From assembly GCF_907163085.1 (NCBI RefSeq), contig NZ_CAJQTX010000004.1:266956-330955 (forward strand): a DNA stretch of 64,000 bases. The letters are read 5' to 3'. The position numbers were made by a program, and so were the translations under genes. This document shows positions 28,588-37,807 of this stretch, piece by piece (the stretch's first letter is position 1; each line of letters begins with the position of its first letter). This DNA is from Candidatus Accumulibacter sp. ACC003. GTDB lineage: Bacteria; Pseudomonadota; Gammaproteobacteria; Burkholderiales; Rhodocyclaceae. The notes under the pieces were generated by a model. It made no database searches. It was not told the origin of the DNA and was given only the letters and a program-made list of their open reading frames with translations.

Positions 28588-29800
28588 GTTTCTGCCCAGA
28601 ATTGACCCATCGAGATCCCCGAGAAATTGGAATACAGATAACGGAAACCTGAGAGAAATTGAACAAAGTTCAGATGGCTACTGACGACTTTTTCCGCTCC
28701 CGGCTGTTTCAGATGATCGACCTTCGGCACCCGCTGGTGGTCTTGGCGAGCCGGATGCCCTGGTCCCAACTGGAAACGGTTCTTCCCCCTGCTTGCGCTC
28801 GCCAGAGTCGCGAAGGCACCGTCATCGAAGGCGACGACCTCTTCGGACCGACGGTGCAGATGGCCGGCAGCGGCACCAGTTCCGCCGGTCGCCCCCGACT
28901 GCCGATTCGGCTCATGGCCGCACTGCTCTACCTCAAGCACGCCTTCAACCTCAGTGACGAAGAACTCGTCGCCCGCTGGTCCGAGAATGTCGTCTGGCAA
29001 TACTTCAGCGGTTTGGACCACTACACCCCGAAACTCCCGTGCGATGCCACCCAGATCGGCCGCTTTCGCAGCGCCATCGGCGAAGCGGGTGTCGAAGAAC
29101 TGCTCAAGGCGACCATCGACACCGCCGTGCAAACCAAGGCCGTGCGCCCGAGCGAGTTCGAGCGGGTCATCGTTGATTCGACCGTGCAGGAAAAGGCCAT
29201 CGCGCATCCGGTCGACAGCCGCTACAAGCTTTACGCCCTGCATGCCCCCGAATTCGAGTGCATCAGCAAAGGCAAGGCGCGCAAGCGCTACGAATTCGGT
29301 GTCAAGTCCAGCATCGTCGTCACCCACAAGAGTGGTCTGGTCGTCGGCGCCCGGACCTTTCCCGGCAATCCTTACGACGGCCAGGTTCTCTCGGCACAGT
29401 TGGAGCACACCCGCATCCTGCTCGAAGACACCGGCAAATCACCCCGGCAGGTCTTCGTCGATCTGGGCTACCGCGGTGTCGATCGTGAGAACCCGAACGT
29501 CGAGATCATTCACCGCGGCAAGGACCGGTCACTGACCCGGCTGCAGCGTCGCTACCGCAGGCACCGACCGGCGGTGGAACCCACGATTGGCCATCTGAAG
29601 GCGGATCATCGGATGGATCGCTGCTGGTTGGAAGGCCAGCTCGGCGACGCGCTGCACGCGGTGCTGTGCGCCACCGGCTTTAAGCTGCGCTGGCTTTGGC
29701 GGGCGATGCTGGTGGCGACTTCGGCGAACGAGGCATCGGCGGGATGCGCGTCGCGCATCAGGCGTTTTTCAGGGCTGTTAAACGAATTCTGCAAGGCCGA
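28588..29800 (+). mobile_element. IS5-family element
   Basis: It is bounded by CTAG on both sides (28584-28587 and 29801-29804), the 4-bp duplication typical of IS5-group elements. The ends share CAGAATT in inverted orientation (left CTGCCCAGAATTGA; right, reverse complement, CTTGCAGAATTCG), though the inverted repeats are poor. It contains one intact transposase gene and separates the glycosyltransferases from the DUF218 gene. Confidence 0.7.
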
Positions 29801-29804
29801 CTAG
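28674..29804 (+). CDS. IS5-family transposase
   Basis: A ~376-residue DDE transposase: N-terminal MAALLYLKHAFNLSDEELVA, first catalytic Asp in ERVIVDSTVQEKAI, second in QVFVDLGYRGVD, and Glu in RRHRPAVEPTIGHLKADHRM, with the Y-(2)-R-(3)-E-(6)-K style spacing. The frame is complete. ATG at 28674 was chosen; a TTG at 28659 is also in frame. The stop codon TAG belongs to the CTAG target duplication, so this copy depends on its insertion site for termination. Confidence 0.85.
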   Translation: MATDDFFRSRLFQMIDLRHPLVVLASRMPWSQLETVLPPACARQSREGTVIEGDDLFGPTVQMAGSGTSSAGRPRLPIRLMAALLYLKHAFNLSDEELVARWSENVVWQYFSGLDHYTPKLPCDATQIGRFRSAIGEAGVEELLKATIDTAVQTKAVRPSEFERVIVDSTVQEKAIAHPVDSRYKLYALHAPEFECISKGKARKRYEFGVKSSIVVTHKSGLVVGARTFPGNPYDGQVLSAQLEHTRILLEDTGKSPRQVFVDLGYRGVDRENPNVEIIHRGKDRSLTRLQRRYRRHRPAVEPTIGHLKADHRMDRCWLEGQLGDALHAVLCATGFKLRWLWRAMLVATSANEASAGCASRIRRFSGLLNEFCKAD

Positions 29805-29809
29805 CTGGT

Positions 29810-30361
29810 ATGGCCTCGCGACTGCGCCTCTTTTGGTGGAGCCTCGCGGCCTTTCTGGTGTGTTTTTTTTCACTCGGAACAATTCTCTCGTTGCGTGCAG
29901 GCTCCGCACAACCGACTGAACTGGTGGTAGTGCTCGGCGGTGGTGGTCCGGAGCGGTTTGCTACCGGCTTGCAGCTGATCCAATCTGGTAGCGCCAATAA
30001 GCTTCTGTTGATTAATCGGTTGACGTCAGAGATCAATACGGCCAAGGATGCTGTTGGACTCGATGAATTCACGCTATCGACCGACGTGCTGTCGCGCAAT
30101 TCTTGGGAGGAGGCAATACGTACTCGGGCCTGGATGAGTGAGCACGGCGTTACGCGAGTCGCGGTGGTCAGCGATCCGCCACATATGTTGCGCCTCGCCT
30201 ATACGTGGTCGCGCGTGTTTGCCGGCACTTCTCTGAGCTATTCACTGGTTGCGACCCAGCCAGCCTGGTGGTCTGCCTGGCGCTGGTGGGCCAACCGCGA
30301 ATCGCGCCGGTTTGTCGGCAGCGAGGTGCTGAAGCTGGCGTACTACGTTTGGCATTACTGA
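29810..30361 (+). CDS. DUF218/YdcF-like membrane-anchored protein
   Basis: A 183-residue protein with one N-terminal transmembrane helix (SLAAFLVCFFSLGTILSL) and a periplasmic DUF218 domain: ELVVVLGGGGPERFATGLQL, NSWEEAIRTRAWM and VVSDPPHMLRLAYTW. YdcF/SanA-type proteins are common in exopolysaccharide loci. Their role is unclear; envelope or polymer modification is suspected. The IS5 element lies 9 bases upstream, so its original promoter or coupling has been lost. In-frame codons continue into the IS. Confidence 0.75.
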   Translation: MASRLRLFWWSLAAFLVCFFSLGTILSLRAGSAQPTELVVVLGGGGPERFATGLQLIQSGSANKLLLINRLTSEINTAKDAVGLDEFTLSTDVLSRNSWEEAIRTRAWMSEHGVTRVAVVSDPPHMLRLAYTWSRVFAGTSLSYSLVATQPAWWSAWRWWANRESRRFVGSEVLKLAYYVWHY

Positions 30362-30478
30362 AAACGCTGACCCGGATTGTCAGTCGGGATCGTTTCACGG
30401 CCTTTCCTGTGCGCTATCGGGCCGTGAGACGGGTTCGTGGCTGGTCCTGGCTGGCGTTGTTGCGGTTGGAGGGGTTTA

Positions 30479-30503
30479 TCGCCCGATAAATCGGGCTCCT
30501 ACA
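30479..30503. repeat. REP-like palindrome, copy 4
   Basis: TCGCCCGATAAATCGGGCTC then CTACA; identical to copy 1 except for the loop (AA for GA). Confidence 0.75.
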
Positions 30504-30694
30504 CCGTGGGTGGCGGCCAGATCTCGATGGGCGGAAATCGACGCCCCATGATAGGTGGCGACCGAGTTGTGGCGATCTGCGGGTTGTGTCGGAGGGTCGG
30601 GGGGCCGATTGGTCGGGCGATTGGCTGAAGCATGGGGCGCGGGCCGCTGCCTCGCTGCGGTAGAATCGCGCTCCTGCCTTTCGGTGACGGACCA

Positions 30695-31702
30695 ATGAAA
30701 ATTCTTGTGACCGGCGCCGCCGGCTTTATCGGCATGGCCACCGCTCTGCACCTGCTGGCGCGCGGCGATGAAGTCGTCGGGCTCGACAATCTCAACGACT
30801 ACTACGATGTCGCGCTCAAGGAAGCCCGCTTGCAGCAGCTGACCGCGCTGCCGGGCTTTCGCTTCGTCAAGCTTGACGTCGCCGATCGCCCGGGCGTCGA
30901 GCGGCTTTTCGCCGATGAGCGATTCGAGCGCGTGATCCACCTTGCAGCGCAGGCGGGCGTGCGCTATTCGCTGCAGAACCCGCATGCCTACGTGGACAGC
31001 AATCTGGTCGGCTTCGTGAACATTCTCGAAGGCTGCCGGCATCATCAGGTGCAGCACCTGGTGTATGCCTCGAGTTCGAGCGTCTATGGCGGCAATACCC
31101 GCATGCCGTTCTCCGAGCAGGACAGTGTCGACCACCCGGTCAGCCTCTATGCCGCGACCAAGAAGGCCAACGAGTTGATGGCGCATACCTACAGCCATCT
31201 GTACGGCCTGCCGACCACGGGGCTGCGCTTTTTCACCGTCTATGGCCCATGGGGCCGGCCGGACATGGCCTTGTTCCTGTTCACCAAGGCGACCTTCGAA
31301 GGTCGGCCGATCGACGTTTTCAACCACGGCAAGATGCAGCGCGATTTCACCTACGTGGACGATATTGTCCAAGGCGTCATCCGGGTGATGGATCGCACCG
31401 CTACGGTAAATAGCGCTTACCTGCCGGACGAAGCCGACCCGGCAAGCAGCAACGTGCCCTACCGGGTGTTCAATATTGGTAACCATCAGCCCGTGCCGCT
31501 GCTCGATTTCATCGCCGCCATCGAACACGCGCTCGGCAAGAAGGCGGAAAAGCGCCTGCTGCCGATGCAGGATGGTGACGTGCCGGCGACCTATGCTGAT
31601 ACGGCCTTGCTTGAAGACTGGGTCGGCTTCGCGCCGGCCACGCCGATGGCCGAAGGCGTCAAGCGCTTTGTCGCCTGGTACCGCGATTACTACAAGGTCT
31701 GA
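30695..31702 (+). CDS. UDP-glucuronate 4-epimerase-type NAD-dependent epimerase
   Basis: A 335-residue extended SDR enzyme, the usual length for bacterial UDP-GlcA epimerases that form UDP-galacturonate. The Rossmann motif TGAAGFIG is at residues 6-13, the serine in YASSSSVYG, the catalytic YxxxK in [11 protein letters not shown] and the substrate loop in [19 protein letters not shown]. The GPWGRPDMA stretch is characteristic of this epimerase group rather than of GalE. It probably supplies an acidic sugar for the exopolysaccharide. ATG at 30695 starts the conserved [10 protein letters not shown]. Confidence 0.85.
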   Translation: MKILVTGAAGFIGMATALHLLARGDEVVGLDNLNDYYDVALKEARLQQLTALPGFRFVKLDVADRPGVERLFADERFERVIHLAAQAGVRYSLQNPHAYVDSNLVGFVNILEGCRHHQVQHLVYASSSSVYGGNTRMPFSEQDSVDHPVSLYAATKKANELMAHTYSHLYGLPTTGLRFFTVYGPWGRPDMALFLFTKATFEGRPIDVFNHGKMQRDFTYVDDIVQGVIRVMDRTATVNSAYLPDEADPASSNVPYRVFNIGNHQPVPLLDFIAAIEHALGKKAEKRLLPMQDGDVPATYADTALLEDWVGFAPATPMAEGVKRFVAWYRDYYKV

Positions 31703-31743
31703 CTTGCGCCGTTCTTCCGGGAAAATCTCACGGTTTTTGGCAC

Positions 31744-31873
31744 GTCATTGCGAGGAATACGCAGCCGACGCGGCAATCCAGAGGTTTGGCTCTTCGTGTT
31801 TTCGATGCGGCCGAAAAGCAGGAACAGAGAATGGAACTGGATTGCCGCGTCTGCTACGCCTCCTCGCAATGAC
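31744..31873. repeat. Palindromic interspersed repeat, type A (copy A3)
   Basis: Arms GTCATTGCGAGGAATACGCA and CTACGCCTCCTCGCAATGAC flank a centre with GAGGTTTGGCTCTTCGTG. Confidence 0.85.
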
Positions 31874-31996
31874 GGTGGGTGCGGGATGGGTGCCGTTCTT
31901 CCGGGAAAATCTCACGGGCGCCTGTCGATTATGGTGAGAGAATCTTGCCTTGTTTGACGCTCGCAGGGGCGGCCTCACGCTTCAGATTTTCGGCCT

Positions 31997-32121
31997 GTCA
32001 TTGCGAGGAGGCGTAGCAGACGTGGCAATCCAGAGGTTTGGCTCTTTGCATGGTCGAGGCGGTGGGGAAGTAGTAAGAGGATGGAGCTGGATTGCCGCGT
32101 CGCTTCGCTCCTCGCAATGAC
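31997..32121. repeat. Palindromic interspersed repeat, type A (copy A4)
   Basis: Arms GTCATTGCGAGGAGGCGTAG and CGCTTCGCTCCTCGCAATGA plus C, with centre GAGGTTTGGCTCTTTGCA. Confidence 0.85.
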
Positions 32122-32450
32122 GGTGTGGGTCGGTGACGGTGTGGTGCGGTGACGTGGTCGGCGTGGGCGGTGGATGCCGAGTTTGGCGCCGAGGGCGAGT
32201 GGAAGGAATTCCGCGCGCCGGATTGCGCGGCGCTTTTCGACGGGCGCAATCTATCTGGCATCGCGGTTATGATTGCCTCCGGTCACTCGTCTTCGCTACG
32301 GCAACGCGCTTAACCTCTTTGCTCCCGGCTCCGCTTGCCAGGCTGAACCGGATTGTCGCGCTGATGGGCGGTTGGACAAGTGAGTCATGCGGCAGGTGTG
32401 GTGTGCTGATGATGTATCGTCGACACATCAAAACATTTGGTAATGCTTAG

Positions 32451-32687
32451 ATGCGCACAACCCTGGACATTGAAGATGACGTGCTGGTCGCCGCCAAGGA
32501 AATTGCACGTCGTGAGCACCTGACGGCCGGGCAGGTCATTTCTCGCCTTACACGGCTGGCGTTGACGGCGCGGGTTGATCAGCAGCCGTCCGCGCAGACA
32601 GTGGCTGGCTTCAGGCCGTTGCCTGCAAGGGGCGTGTTGGTCAGCAATGACCAAGTCAATGCCCTTCGCGAGCACGAGGGCGTTTGA
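32451..32687 (+). CDS. vapB: VapB-type antitoxin
   Basis: A 78-residue ribbon-helix-helix protein: MRTTLDIEDDVLVAAKEIAR forms the DNA-binding strand and first helix, and VLVSNDQVNALREHEGV is the C-terminal tail that normally wraps the VapC toxin. It would neutralise VapC and repress its own operon. The stop overlaps the start of the vapC frame, the usual arrangement. The frame is intact whereas the toxin is broken. Confidence 0.85.
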   Translation: MRTTLDIEDDVLVAAKEIARREHLTAGQVISRLTRLALTARVDQQPSAQTVAGFRPLPARGVLVSNDQVNALREHEGV

Positions 32688-32688
32688 T

Positions 32689-33008
32689 GTGGTCGCGCTG
32701 CTGGGTGTCAACGTGCTTGTTGCCTTGCCGGATGCCGACCACATGCACCACTCGGTGGCAACGGATTGGCTGAGGCCACCCGCAACCCGGTGCACCATTT
32801 CTGGCCAGATGCCGTAAGCCTGCTGACACCTGGCTTGATGGAACGGAACAAGTTGCTCACCGGTCGCCATATCACCGATGCTTATTTACCGGCGATTGCG
32901 GTGAAAAACCATGGGGTGTTTGTCACGCTGGACGAAGGCATTCCGCTATCTGCCGTGCAAGGCGCGCAAGGGGAACATCTGGTGGTGCTCAACGTGTCCA
33001 GGCAATGA
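32689..33008 (+). pseudogene. vapC: VapC PIN-domain toxin remnant
   Basis: The first part reads VVALLGVNVLVALPDADHMH; in VapC this is normally LLDVNVLIAL, so the first catalytic Asp is Gly here (GAT to GGT). After ATDWLRPP the frame shifts near 32775 and about 45 residues are missing. The end follows in another frame: HHFWPDAVSLLTPGLMERNK, HITDAYLPAIAVKNHGVF and TLDEGIPLSAV, with the later acidic residues still present. Three defects (active site, deletion, frameshift) make it inactive. Confidence 0.85.
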
Positions 33009-33017
33009 CGGCGCAGC

Positions 33018-33403
33018 TTGGACTTGTAGGGGGAAACGCGAGGGGCAGGAAGCTTGGGCTCCAGATAGGCCGCACGTCATTGCGAGGAGGCGAAGCCGAC
33101 GCGGCAATCCAGAGGTCTGGCGTTTCGCCTTATCGGTGCGGCGGCTGCAAGTAGTCAGATGGTGGAACTGGATTGCCGCGTCGCTGCGCTCCTCGCAATG
33201 ACGGTGTGGGTTGGACTTGTAGGGGGAAACGCGAGGGGCAGAAAGCTTGGGCTCCAGACAGGCCGCACGTCATTGCGAGGAGGCGAAGCCGACGCGGCAA
33301 TCCAGAGGTCTGGCTTTTCGCCTTATCGGTGCGGCGGCTGCAAGTGGTCAGACGGTGGAACTGGATTGCCGCGTCGCTGCGCTCCTCGCAATGACGGTGT
33401 GGG
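33018..33403. repeat. 193-bp tandem duplication with palindromic repeats A5 and A6
   Basis: TTGGACTTGTAGGGGGAAAC starts at 33018 and again at 33211. Each unit carries a full type A palindrome (33076-33202 and 33269-33395) with only a few differences. A lone right half-arm (GCTGCGCTCCTCGCAATGAC, about 33409-33428) follows. Confidence 0.9.
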
Positions 33404-33472
33404 TTGGTGCTGCGCTCCTCGCAATGACGATGGGCGGGGGTGGTTGCCGAAAGTGCCATCACGAGTGCAGCC

Positions 33473-33793
33473 CTACGCCAGGGGGCTGACGAGAATCGCT
33501 TCTCGGGCCGAGTGCAATTCCTCCCGGATCACTCTGCGCAGCGTCTCTTCGATGGTCTTTTTCTGCATCGCCTCGCGCAAGGCGGCGTTGATGAGGGTTT
33601 GGTATCCGCGTGCACCGGCCTGTTGCTTGAACCAGGCGACGACATCCGGATCGAGGGTGATGTTGATCTTCTGCTTTTTCGTTGGCACTGACTGCAGGCC
33701 CACCCGGTGCACTGCCTGCTCGAAATCATCAGATGACCAGACGGGTGCTTCGTCGAGGTCGTCACAGACTGGTGAAGTAGTATTCTCGTTCAT
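33473..33793 (-). CDS. brnA: BrnA-type antitoxin
   Basis: A 106-residue antitoxin. The C-terminal ribbon-helix-helix is at INITLDPDVVAWFKQQAGAR and GYQTLINAALREAM (about residues 42-77), preceded by a variable acidic region that binds BrnT. BrnA represses the brnTA promoter and blocks the RNase toxin. Its ATG (33793) overlaps the end of the brnT reading frame, as is normal. The frame is intact. Confidence 0.85.
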   Translation of the reverse strand: MNENTTSPVCDDLDEAPVWSSDDFEQAVHRVGLQSVPTKKQKINITLDPDVVAWFKQQAGARGYQTLINAALREAMQKKTIEETLRRVIREELHSAREAILVSPLA

Positions 33794-34029
33794 GACGTTC
33801 CGCTTTTCGCATCGAAATGACGTGGTGTGTCTTCGGCCTCGGTGTGCGCAATGAGCACCACCTCAACCCCCAGCAAACCTACCGTGGAAAACCGCGCTTC
33901 ACCGTAGGAGAAGCGCGTATCCGGGCGCGTCAGGGTATGTCCTGCAAATACCCGGGACGTTTCGGCAAAATCAAGCCCATGCTTTTTCAAGTTGGCCTGC
34001 CGCTTGGCGTCGTTCCAGGTGAAGTTCAT
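33790..34029 (-). pseudogene. brnT: BrnT-type RNase toxin, 3' frameshift
   Basis: The N-terminus MNFTWNDAKRQANLKKHGLD and FSYGEARFSTVGLLGVEVVL and IAHTEAED are typical BrnT. The conserved end (R)(I/V)ISMRKAxRHERE can be seen one frame over (VISMRKAERHEREY), so one base was lost near 33822. The encoded protein ends DTPRHFDAKSGTS and lacks the conserved Arg-containing C-terminal motif, so activity is doubtful. Confidence 0.8.
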
Positions 34030-34182
34030 GCCGCAGTATAGACGATTGTCTTGCTGGCAAGGTTCAGGCAAGCCCTTGCGTTGCAGCCTGTCGCACGCAC
34101 GGATGTGGCCCCGTTCCGCGTGTTCTTTCCACCCGTCGAACGGGTCACGGTCCCGGGCGTCCTGTCGCCGCTCCGATCCACC

Positions 34183-34316
34183 GTCATTGCGAGGAGGCGC
34201 AGCCAACGCGGCAATCCAGGGGTTTTGCTTTTTGCGTTGTCACTAGGTCAATGCGCCGGGAAATAGTGAGCGGGTGGAACTGGATTGCCGCGTCGGCTGC
34301 GCCTCCTCGCAATGAC
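34183..34316. repeat. Palindromic interspersed repeat, type A (copy A7)
   Basis: Arms GTCATTGCGAGGAGGCGCAG and GTCGGCTGCGCCTCCTCGCA plus ATGAC. The downstream 34317-34432 repeats the flank of copy A1 (3466-3605), including GACAGCGGCGCGAAACCGAC and GCGGTAGCCGGAATT. The two copies thus moved as a longer block. On the minus strand that block reads MEPINSGYRVGFAPLSGLL, perhaps the end of a lost gene. Confidence 0.85.
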
Positions 34317-34468
34317 GTGCGGTGGGGTAGCGCCGCATTCGCATTCCTGACGAGCTTTTCAGCAAGCCTGACAGCGGCGCGAAACCGACGCGGTAGCCGG
34401 AATTTATAGGTTCCATGCTGCGCGCAACACGACACTTGATTGGCGCGCCGGCAGTCGAGAATTCGTCT

Positions 34469-35205
34469 TCATCCCTGTTGAGCCTCTTGGCGCTGTAACA
34501 ACCAGTCGGCCGCCAGGTGAAGCTGGATTTCGGGAGGAGGCATGCCGCTTTTTGGCGCGTTGAGCGTGATGATCTGCAACGTGGCCTCGGGCCAGGTAGC
34601 GGCCGCATCCTGGAGTGCACGTACCTCTCGTGCCAGAGTGTCCGGGCTGTCGAGATCGGCGCAGACTTGAAGCAGTGCTTCCCTGCCGGTCAGGCTGCGC
34701 GCGTGGAAGTCGACCGCGAAACCGGCGTGGGTGCGCACGTAGTTCACCTGCTCGCCGCGGCGTTGTAGTTCGTGCAGCACTGCGGTTTCGAGCGCGTCGC
34801 CTACGTTGGTGTTGCCTGATCGAGAAAACAGCGCCATCAGCCCGGTATCGACCGGGTACACTTTCCGGGGATTGACTTGCCGACGACGCTCGGAGTCTGA
34901 GGCCAGGTCAAGACTGCTCAATAGAAAGGCGTCTTCCAGATGCGCGAGGTAGGCGTGCAGCGTGTCCTTGCCGACGGCGACGCCGTGCGACTTGAGATCG
35001 GCGTGGAATTTGTTGATGCTGAAAGCGCCGGCCGCGTTAGCGAGGAGTTGTCTGACCATCCAGTGCAAGACCTGTGGCTGGCTGAGATTGTGTCGTTCGA
35101 GCACGTCGCGCAGGAGAACTACATCGACATAGCTCCGCAACAGCTCGCTACGATTGCGGCTATCGAGTCCCTGCGCTTCAGGAAAGCCGCCGTGGGCCCC
35201 CCCTG
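34469..35205 (-). pseudogene. DUF4143 ATPase, C-terminal half (cut by IS3)
   Basis: The frame reads GGFPEAQGLDSRNRSELLRS, YVDVVLLRDVLERHN, then LLANAAGAFSINKFHADLKS, VYPVDTGLMALFSRSG and the restriction-nuclease-like DUF4143 end with NVGDALETAVLHELQRRGEQ. It continues the ATPase half at 36856-37486, in the same frame modulo the 1650-bp IS. Without its own start it is unlikely to be made. Such AAA+/DUF4143 proteins are widespread but of unknown function. Confidence 0.85.
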
Positions 35206-35266
35206 TGTCAGAGTAGTTGTCGCCTCGATAGAATCTGAAACTTGGGGGCGATAGCGAGGTGAAGAA

Positions 35267-35740
35267 ATGGCACGATACGGACAAGCGATGAAGGATCGAG
35301 TGGTGGCGAGGTTGCTGCCGCCGGAGAGTGTGGCGATAGAGACCCTGTCGCAAGAGGTCGGGATCTCGGTGACAACGTTGGAGCGTTGGCGGGGAGAGGC
35401 GCTGACCAGGCCCGCTCGCGAGCGGGCCTGGTCAGCGGCCGCCCGGCTGGAGGCGGTGGTTGTCACGGCGGCGCTGGATGAGGCGGGACAGAACGCCTGG
35501 TGCCGGGAGCACGGGCTGTATCGCAGCGAACTCGAACGCTGGCGGCAAGGCGCGAGGGAAGCGCTCGCCGACCCGGGCGAGGCACGCGCCAGCCGCGCCG
35601 AGACACAGATCGACAGGAAGCGCATCAAGGAACTGGAACGGGAACTACTGCGCAAGGACAAGGCGCTGGCAGAAACCGCCGCGCTCCTGGTGCTCTCAAA
35701 AAAGCTCTCGGCGATCTTCCTGGGGGGCGCGGACGAATGA
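35267..35740 (+). CDS. IS3-family transposase OrfA
   Basis: A 157-residue protein. The N-terminal helix-turn-helix is at TLSQEVGISVTTLERWRGEA; a second HTH-like segment is at WCREHGLYRSELERWRQGAR; then a leucine-zipper-like coiled coil, RIKELERELLRKDKALAETA. It binds the IS ends. Its stop overlaps the OrfB ATG (ATGA at 35737-35740), so coupling is by restart, not by the slippery site common in other IS3 elements. Confidence 0.85.
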   Translation: MARYGQAMKDRVVARLLPPESVAIETLSQEVGISVTTLERWRGEALTRPARERAWSAAARLEAVVVTAALDEAGQNAWCREHGLYRSELERWRQGAREALADPGEARASRAETQIDRKRIKELERELLRKDKALAETAALLVLSKKLSAIFLGGADE

Positions 35741-36831
35741 TCCGTCTGGAAGATCGCCGAACCATCGTGGCCCACATCGACAGCGCACGTCAGGCCGGCG
35801 CCCGGCTTGCCAAGGCGTGCGAGATCGTCGGCATTGATGCGCGCACTTGCCAGCGCTGGAAGGCGGGCGCCGGCCTGCAAGACGGTGATGGTCGGCCACT
35901 GGCCGAGCGCCCCGTCCCGGCGCACGCATTGACTGATACCGAGCGTGCCGAGATTGTCAGCGTCGCCAATGAGCCCCGCTTCGCGGCATTGTCACCTGCC
36001 CGGATCGTCCCCGCCTTGGCCGACGAAGGGCGCTATATCGCCAGCGAATCGAGCTTCTACCGGGTTTTGCGGGAACACGATCAAGTGCACCACCGCGGTC
36101 GCGCGCAGGCGCCGAACGCCAATCCCAAACCTCCCACGACACAGATCGCGACCGAACCGCGTCAGGTCTGGTGCTGGGATATGACTTATCTGCCCACCCA
36201 GGTCATCGGCCAGTGGTTCTACCTCTACCTGATCCTGGACTTGTATAGCCGCAAGATCGTCGGCTTCACAGTCGAGGTTAAGGACGATTCTGACCACGCC
36301 GCCCATTTGGTCAAACGCACGGCCCTGGCCGAAGGTATTCACTCCCTGGCGTCCAAACCGGTTTTGCACGGTGACAATGGCTCAACCCTGAAGGCCACCA
36401 CGGTCCTGGCGATGCTGCATTGGCTGGGGATCAAACCGTCCTACTCGCGACCGCGCGTGTCCGACGACAACGCCTATGCCGAGGCGCTCTTCCGCACCGC
36501 GAAGTACCGGCCGGAATTCCCGGCACGGGGGTTCGAGAGCATCGACCAGGCACGCCTCTGGGGCAGCGACTTCGTACGCTGGTACAACACCGAGCACCGC
36601 CATAGCGGCATTCGCTACGTCACCCCAGAGCAACGTCATGCCGGCAACGATGAGGCCCTCTTGGCAGCCCGTCATTTGCTCTACCAAGCCGCGCGTGCGA
36701 AGAACCCTGCGCGCTGGAGTCGACAGACTCGGAACTGGTCGCCCATCGCTGCGGTGACGCTCAACCCGGAACGGGATGGCGTCGTGGCCGCTGCTACCTC
36801 TACCAGCAAGAGTATGCCATTGGCAGCATGA
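35737..36831 (+). CDS. IS3-family transposase OrfB
   Basis: A 364-residue integrase-core transposase. The catalytic triad is seen in VWCWDMTYLP (D), VLHGDNGSTLKA (D) and SDDNAYAEALFRTAKYRPEF (E, followed by the family K at +7). The C-terminal part has WYNTEHRHSGIRYVTPEQRH. The frame is complete to PLAA, so the element may still be mobile. Confidence 0.9.
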   Translation: MIRLEDRRTIVAHIDSARQAGARLAKACEIVGIDARTCQRWKAGAGLQDGDGRPLAERPVPAHALTDTERAEIVSVANEPRFAALSPARIVPALADEGRYIASESSFYRVLREHDQVHHRGRAQAPNANPKPPTTQIATEPRQVWCWDMTYLPTQVIGQWFYLYLILDLYSRKIVGFTVEVKDDSDHAAHLVKRTALAEGIHSLASKPVLHGDNGSTLKATTVLAMLHWLGIKPSYSRPRVSDDNAYAEALFRTAKYRPEFPARGFESIDQARLWGSDFVRWYNTEHRHSGIRYVTPEQRHAGNDEALLAARHLLYQAARAKNPARWSRQTRNWSPIAAVTLNPERDGVVAAATSTSKSMPLAA

Positions 36832-36855
36832 ACTCAGGCGACAACTATCTTGACA

Positions 36856-37486
36856 TTTACCGGGCCAGGTAGTCCAGCAGGTCTTTGGCAAGTTGCGAAC
36901 GCTCCGCCTTGGTGAAGCGTGCGCATGGCTTTTCGGGTTCTCGGCCGGCGTGGCGCAAGCTTTCGCGAAAGCTGAACGGCAAAACCAGCGCTTCCATGGC
37001 TCTGCCGCGCATGCTCGTGGCCACTTCGCGCGAAAGCAGGCGGGCGGACGAACCGGAGAGGAAAAGGTCGATCTGTTCGCTGTCCAGCAGTCGCCTGGCA
37101 AACAGTTCCCAGTTCGGGACGAGCTGGATTTCGTCGAGGAAGAAGCAGGCCCGGCGGGCATCACGCCAGGTCGGGTTGAGTTGATAGAACATTTCTACCA
37201 ACAGATCGAGGTCTTGCACCTGCAGGTCGGCGAGACGCTCGTCTTCAAAGCTGAAATAGAGCAAGCCCTCCCGTGCCGTGCCCTGCTCGTGACGATCGGC
37301 CAGGATCTGCCAGAGCAGGCTGGTCTTGCCAGCACGGCGCATTCCGATCACCGCCGTGGCCTTGCCCTTGACGCTGGGCAACCAGGTATCACGCCGAGTC
37401 AGCGTCGGCAGCGCCAAGGCCTGCGAATCAACGATCTTCTGATGAATTACCGAGCGTAGTTGTCTTTCCATGAAGGACAATTTCAC
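36856..37486 (-). pseudogene. DUF4143-family AAA+ ATPase, N-terminal half (cut by IS3)
   Basis: The ATPase core is complete: Walker A VIGMRRAGKTSLLWQ, DDE-like Walker B RRACFFLDEIQLV, and the sensor FLSGSSARLLSREVATSMRG. It ends at YLAR followed by a TAA made at the IS3 junction. The C-terminal DUF4143 half is at 34469-35205. GTG at 37486 and ATG at 37471 are both possible starts. A truncated 205-residue ATPase could be made, but the split removes the nuclease-like domain. Confidence 0.85.
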
Positions 37487-37560
37487 GGCAGTTTATCTCT
37501 CTTAAAAAGCCAACCAGAGGGCTTCTTGCGTGGCGGTAGCTTGGCTTTTGCCGAGGTTTT

Positions 37561-37585
37561 TCGCCCGATGAATCGGGCTCCCACA
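37561..37585. repeat. REP-like palindrome, copy 5
   Basis: TCGCCCGATGAATCGGGCTC then CCACA. It starts the segment (37561-38220) that is duplicated at 39345-39780. Confidence 0.75.
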
Positions 37586-37767
37586 GTCTTGTGCGGCTTG
37601 CGTCGGTGGGTAGGGGATCGATTTGCTGGGCGATGGGCATGCCGATCGGGCGCTCGTAGGGCAGGTCGTTAGGGTCGAGAAGCGCTGCCGGGACAGGTCT
37701 GGACGTCAAGGCGGCACGAGCAGTTGGACCCTCAATGACGCCGCCTTGCTGTTTGCTTGCGCTCACC

Positions 37768-37797
37768 ATAAAGTAAGCCAACGTTTATAAAGTAAGG
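37768..37797. promoter_or_regulatory. Direct repeat ATAAAGTAAG x2 before the AbrB gene
   Basis: ATAAAGTAAG occurs twice, 19 bases apart, ending just before the ribosome-binding AAGGGG. The same arrangement occurs before the second AbrB copy (39552-39581). AbrB/VapB proteins autoregulate, so this is a candidate operator, overlapping a possible TATAAA promoter element. Confidence 0.5.
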
Positions 37798-37807
37798 GGT
37801 GGCGAGT

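Larger units (their letters stand above)
31703..32450. other. Intergenic region with two palindromic repeats
   Basis: It holds type A repeats at 31744-31873 and 31997-32121. No gene is seen between. A promoter for the following vapB probably lies just before 32451, but no clear hexamers were found. Confidence 0.6.
35206..36855 (+). mobile_element. IS3-family element
   Basis: The inverted ends are TGTCAGAGTAGTTGTCGCCT (left) and TGTCAAGATAGTTGTCGCCT (right, reverse complement), differing at 3 of 20. It has overlapping orfA and orfB. The flanking bases (CCCTG left, TTTAC right) do not form a direct repeat, so the target duplication is lost or the element took part in a rearrangement. It splits a DUF4143 ATPase gene. 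Confidence 0.9.
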
